Assembly: GCA_030641085.1 (NCBI GenBank)
Contig: DAOWIC010000114.1
Location: 1 to 6,724 of the forward strand
Reading direction: 5' to 3'
Source: Calditrichota bacterium
Lineage (GTDB): Bacteria; Zixibacteria; MSB-5A5; GN15; FEB-12
Length of the DNA: 6,724 nt
In this document: piece by piece, positions 5,633 to 6,724 of the stretch
How positions within the stretch are numbered: the stretch's first letter is position 1
Layout of the letters: each line of letters begins with the position of its first letter
The notes under the pieces: generated by a model
What the model was told of the DNA's origin: nothing
The model's input: the letters and a program-made list of their open reading frames with translations, nothing else
Database searches by the model: none
Made by a program: the position numbers and the translations under genes

Positions 5633-5647
5633 AACAAGGGGCTTGTT
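5633..5647. repeat. Palindrome AACAAG-GGG-CTTGTT at the presumed IS left end
   Basis: AACAAG (5633-5638) and CTTGTT (5642-5647) pair perfectly around GGG. It spans the likely junction between host DNA and the insertion sequence. It may be the insertion target, part of the terminal inverted repeat, or chance. Confidence 0.45.
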
Positions 5648-6724
5648 GAAAAAGTATTGGTTTTTTGATGTTTCAATTAATAAACTGAATTCATGCAGAC
5701 TAAACGAAATCGCACAGAGAATTCGATGATGCTTTTGCCATCATTGGAAGAATTCATCCCTGAAGATCACTATCTTCGTAAACTCAATCGAGTTTTGGAT
5801 CTTTCCTTTGTTCACGATTCAGTGTCCGATAAGTACTGTCAGAACAATGGTCGTCCTTCGATCGATCCTGAGGTTGTATTACGGCTGTTTTTGCTGCAGG
5901 CGATAGAAGGGATATCGTCGGTTCGGCGGCTGATGCAGCGTGTCCATGTTGATTTGGCATATCGCTGGTTTATCGGGTACCGTGTCGATGAGCGTCTTCC
6001 CGACCATTCGACATTATCGAGGGCGTTGGATCGCTTTGGTGATGAGGTCTTTAATGAGTTGTTTGTCCGCAGCGTTTCTCAGTGTCAGCAGAGTGGCTTG
6101 ATTGATGGCAAGGTCTTACATTTGGACGCGACGACGATACGGGCGGACCTTGACGCTAACCGGGTGGACAAGCCTGACAGTAGTGACAAGGATGCTCGAT
6201 TTGGCAAGTTTCCGGGTAAGCGAACAGCACCGGGGTACAAGCAGCACACGGTGGCTGACGGTAAAGCTCGGGTAGTTCTTGGTTTGTCGGTGACCCCGGC
6301 GGATCGACATGAGGACGGCGAAGCAGTGGGGCTTGTGGACGATGCGATTACACGTTTGGATCGTCCACCGAAAGCGGTCTGTGCCGATGCTGCGTATGGC
6401 AGTGGTTCGAATGCTGCTGCCATGGAGAGTCGCGGCATACGTTTTGTGAGTCCACCACGGAAGGCGTTTAACTATAGCGGGGACAAGTTATACACGGTAG
6501 AGGATTTTGGATATAATGAATCGGAGGATTACTTTGTCTGTCCGGCCGGGAGGCCGCTAAAGTATGTCTATACGGAGAAGAAGCGGGGTCGTCGAGATGC
6601 GTTCCGTCGACATTTGAAACTCCTTGGGTTTAAAAAACACCAACAGAGTGTGTGGGTTAGTCATTATGATTGCGAGAACTGGCTAGAACAACTGCTTGAC
6701 TATCATAAAGTGGGGAGCTATGTA
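5639..6724 (+). mobile_element. IS1182-like insertion sequence, left part, truncated by window edge
   Basis: The transposase starting at 5693 identifies the element. The left boundary is placed approximately at 5639-5641, where GGGCTTGTTGAAAAAGT begins. From memory, sequences of this kind occur at IS1182-type ends, but I cannot confirm it because the right end and any target duplication lie outside the window. It inserts about 70 bp beyond the lipoprotein B stop and does not interrupt a visible gene. Confidence 0.6.
5693..6724 (+). CDS. IS1182-family DDE transposase, first 344 codons, 3' truncated by window edge
   Basis: Seen: an open frame from the first ATG after an in-frame TAA (5681-5683) to the last base, 344 codons. 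The N terminus (MLLPSLEEFIPEDHYLRKLNR) and residues up to about 110 (...LPDHSTLSR at 102-110) match the DUF772-type DNA-binding domain of these transposases. The catalytic domain follows: first Asp in LHLDATTIRAD (Asp145), GYKQHTVAD, and second Asp in CADAAYGS (Asp232). The catalytic Glu should lie beyond the edge. The segment after CPAGRPLKY lacks the cysteine pair common in this family and instead has SHYDCENW near the end, so it may be a divergent subgroup. No Shine-Dalgarno is visible before the ATG, as is common for weakly expressed transposases. No frameshift or internal stop is seen, so it may be active. Codon use is more AT-tolerant than the genes at 1-3709. Confidence 0.9.
   Translation, partial: MQTKRNRTENSMMLLPSLEEFIPEDHYLRKLNRVLDLSFVHDSVSDKYCQNNGRPSIDPEVVLRLFLLQAIEGISSVRRLMQRVHVDLAYRWFIGYRVDERLPDHSTLSRALDRFGDEVFNELFVRSVSQCQQSGLIDGKVLHLDATTIRADLDANRVDKPDSSDKDARFGKFPGKRTAPGYKQHTVADGKARVVLGLSVTPADRHEDGEAVGLVDDAITRLDRPPKAVCADAAYGSGSNAAAMESRGIRFVSPPRKAFNYSGDKLYTVEDFGYNESEDYFVCPAGRPLKYVYTEKKRGRRDAFRRHLKLLGFKKHQQSVWVSHYDCENWLEQLLDYHKVGSYV

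Overview
The window looks like a chromosomal segment from a Gram-negative bacterium. The supporting signs are a Sec signal peptide, two lipobox lipoproteins, clear Shine-Dalgarno sites and sigma-70-like hexamers. I cannot name the organism from the sequence. The gene mix and base composition would suit an FCB-group or candidate-phylum genome such as Zixibacteria, but that is inference only.

Left part (1-3768) is GC-rich and compact. A minus-strand M24 (Xaa-Pro aminopeptidase/creatinase-like) gene runs off the left edge and starts at 713. It is divergent from a plus-strand pair: a small AAA_28-type P-loop NTPase (888-1436) and, 62 bp later, a secreted 736-residue protein (1499-3709). The latter has the fold signature of an M1 (gluzincin) aminopeptidase, but all the zinc-site residues expected from HEXXH-x18-E are replaced. 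The pair ends at a strong intrinsic terminator (3739-3768).

Right part (about 3769-5632) has lower GC by eye and looks accessory. A palindrome-rich non-coding stretch (3780-4007) leads into a tandem duplication of about 0.7 kb. Each copy holds (a) a 25-codon, stop-terminated tail of a gene whose body is missing or broken, whose two copies differ in a codon-aware way, and (b) about 32 bp later a 189-195 residue lipoprotein with Cys19 as the lipidation site. The two lipoproteins have diverged in the middle but share a near-invariant C-terminal block. The repeated arrangement 'tail of gene X plus lipoprotein' implies an ancestral two-gene operon that was copied and then decayed, leaving the lipoproteins intact.

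The right edge (from about 5639) is the left part of an IS1182-like insertion sequence. Its transposase is open from 5693 to the window end. The IS beside the duplication and the composition change together suggest a recombination-prone border of an accessory region. The strongest items for follow-up are the pseudo-enzyme M1 protein and the duplicated X-tail/lipoprotein unit.
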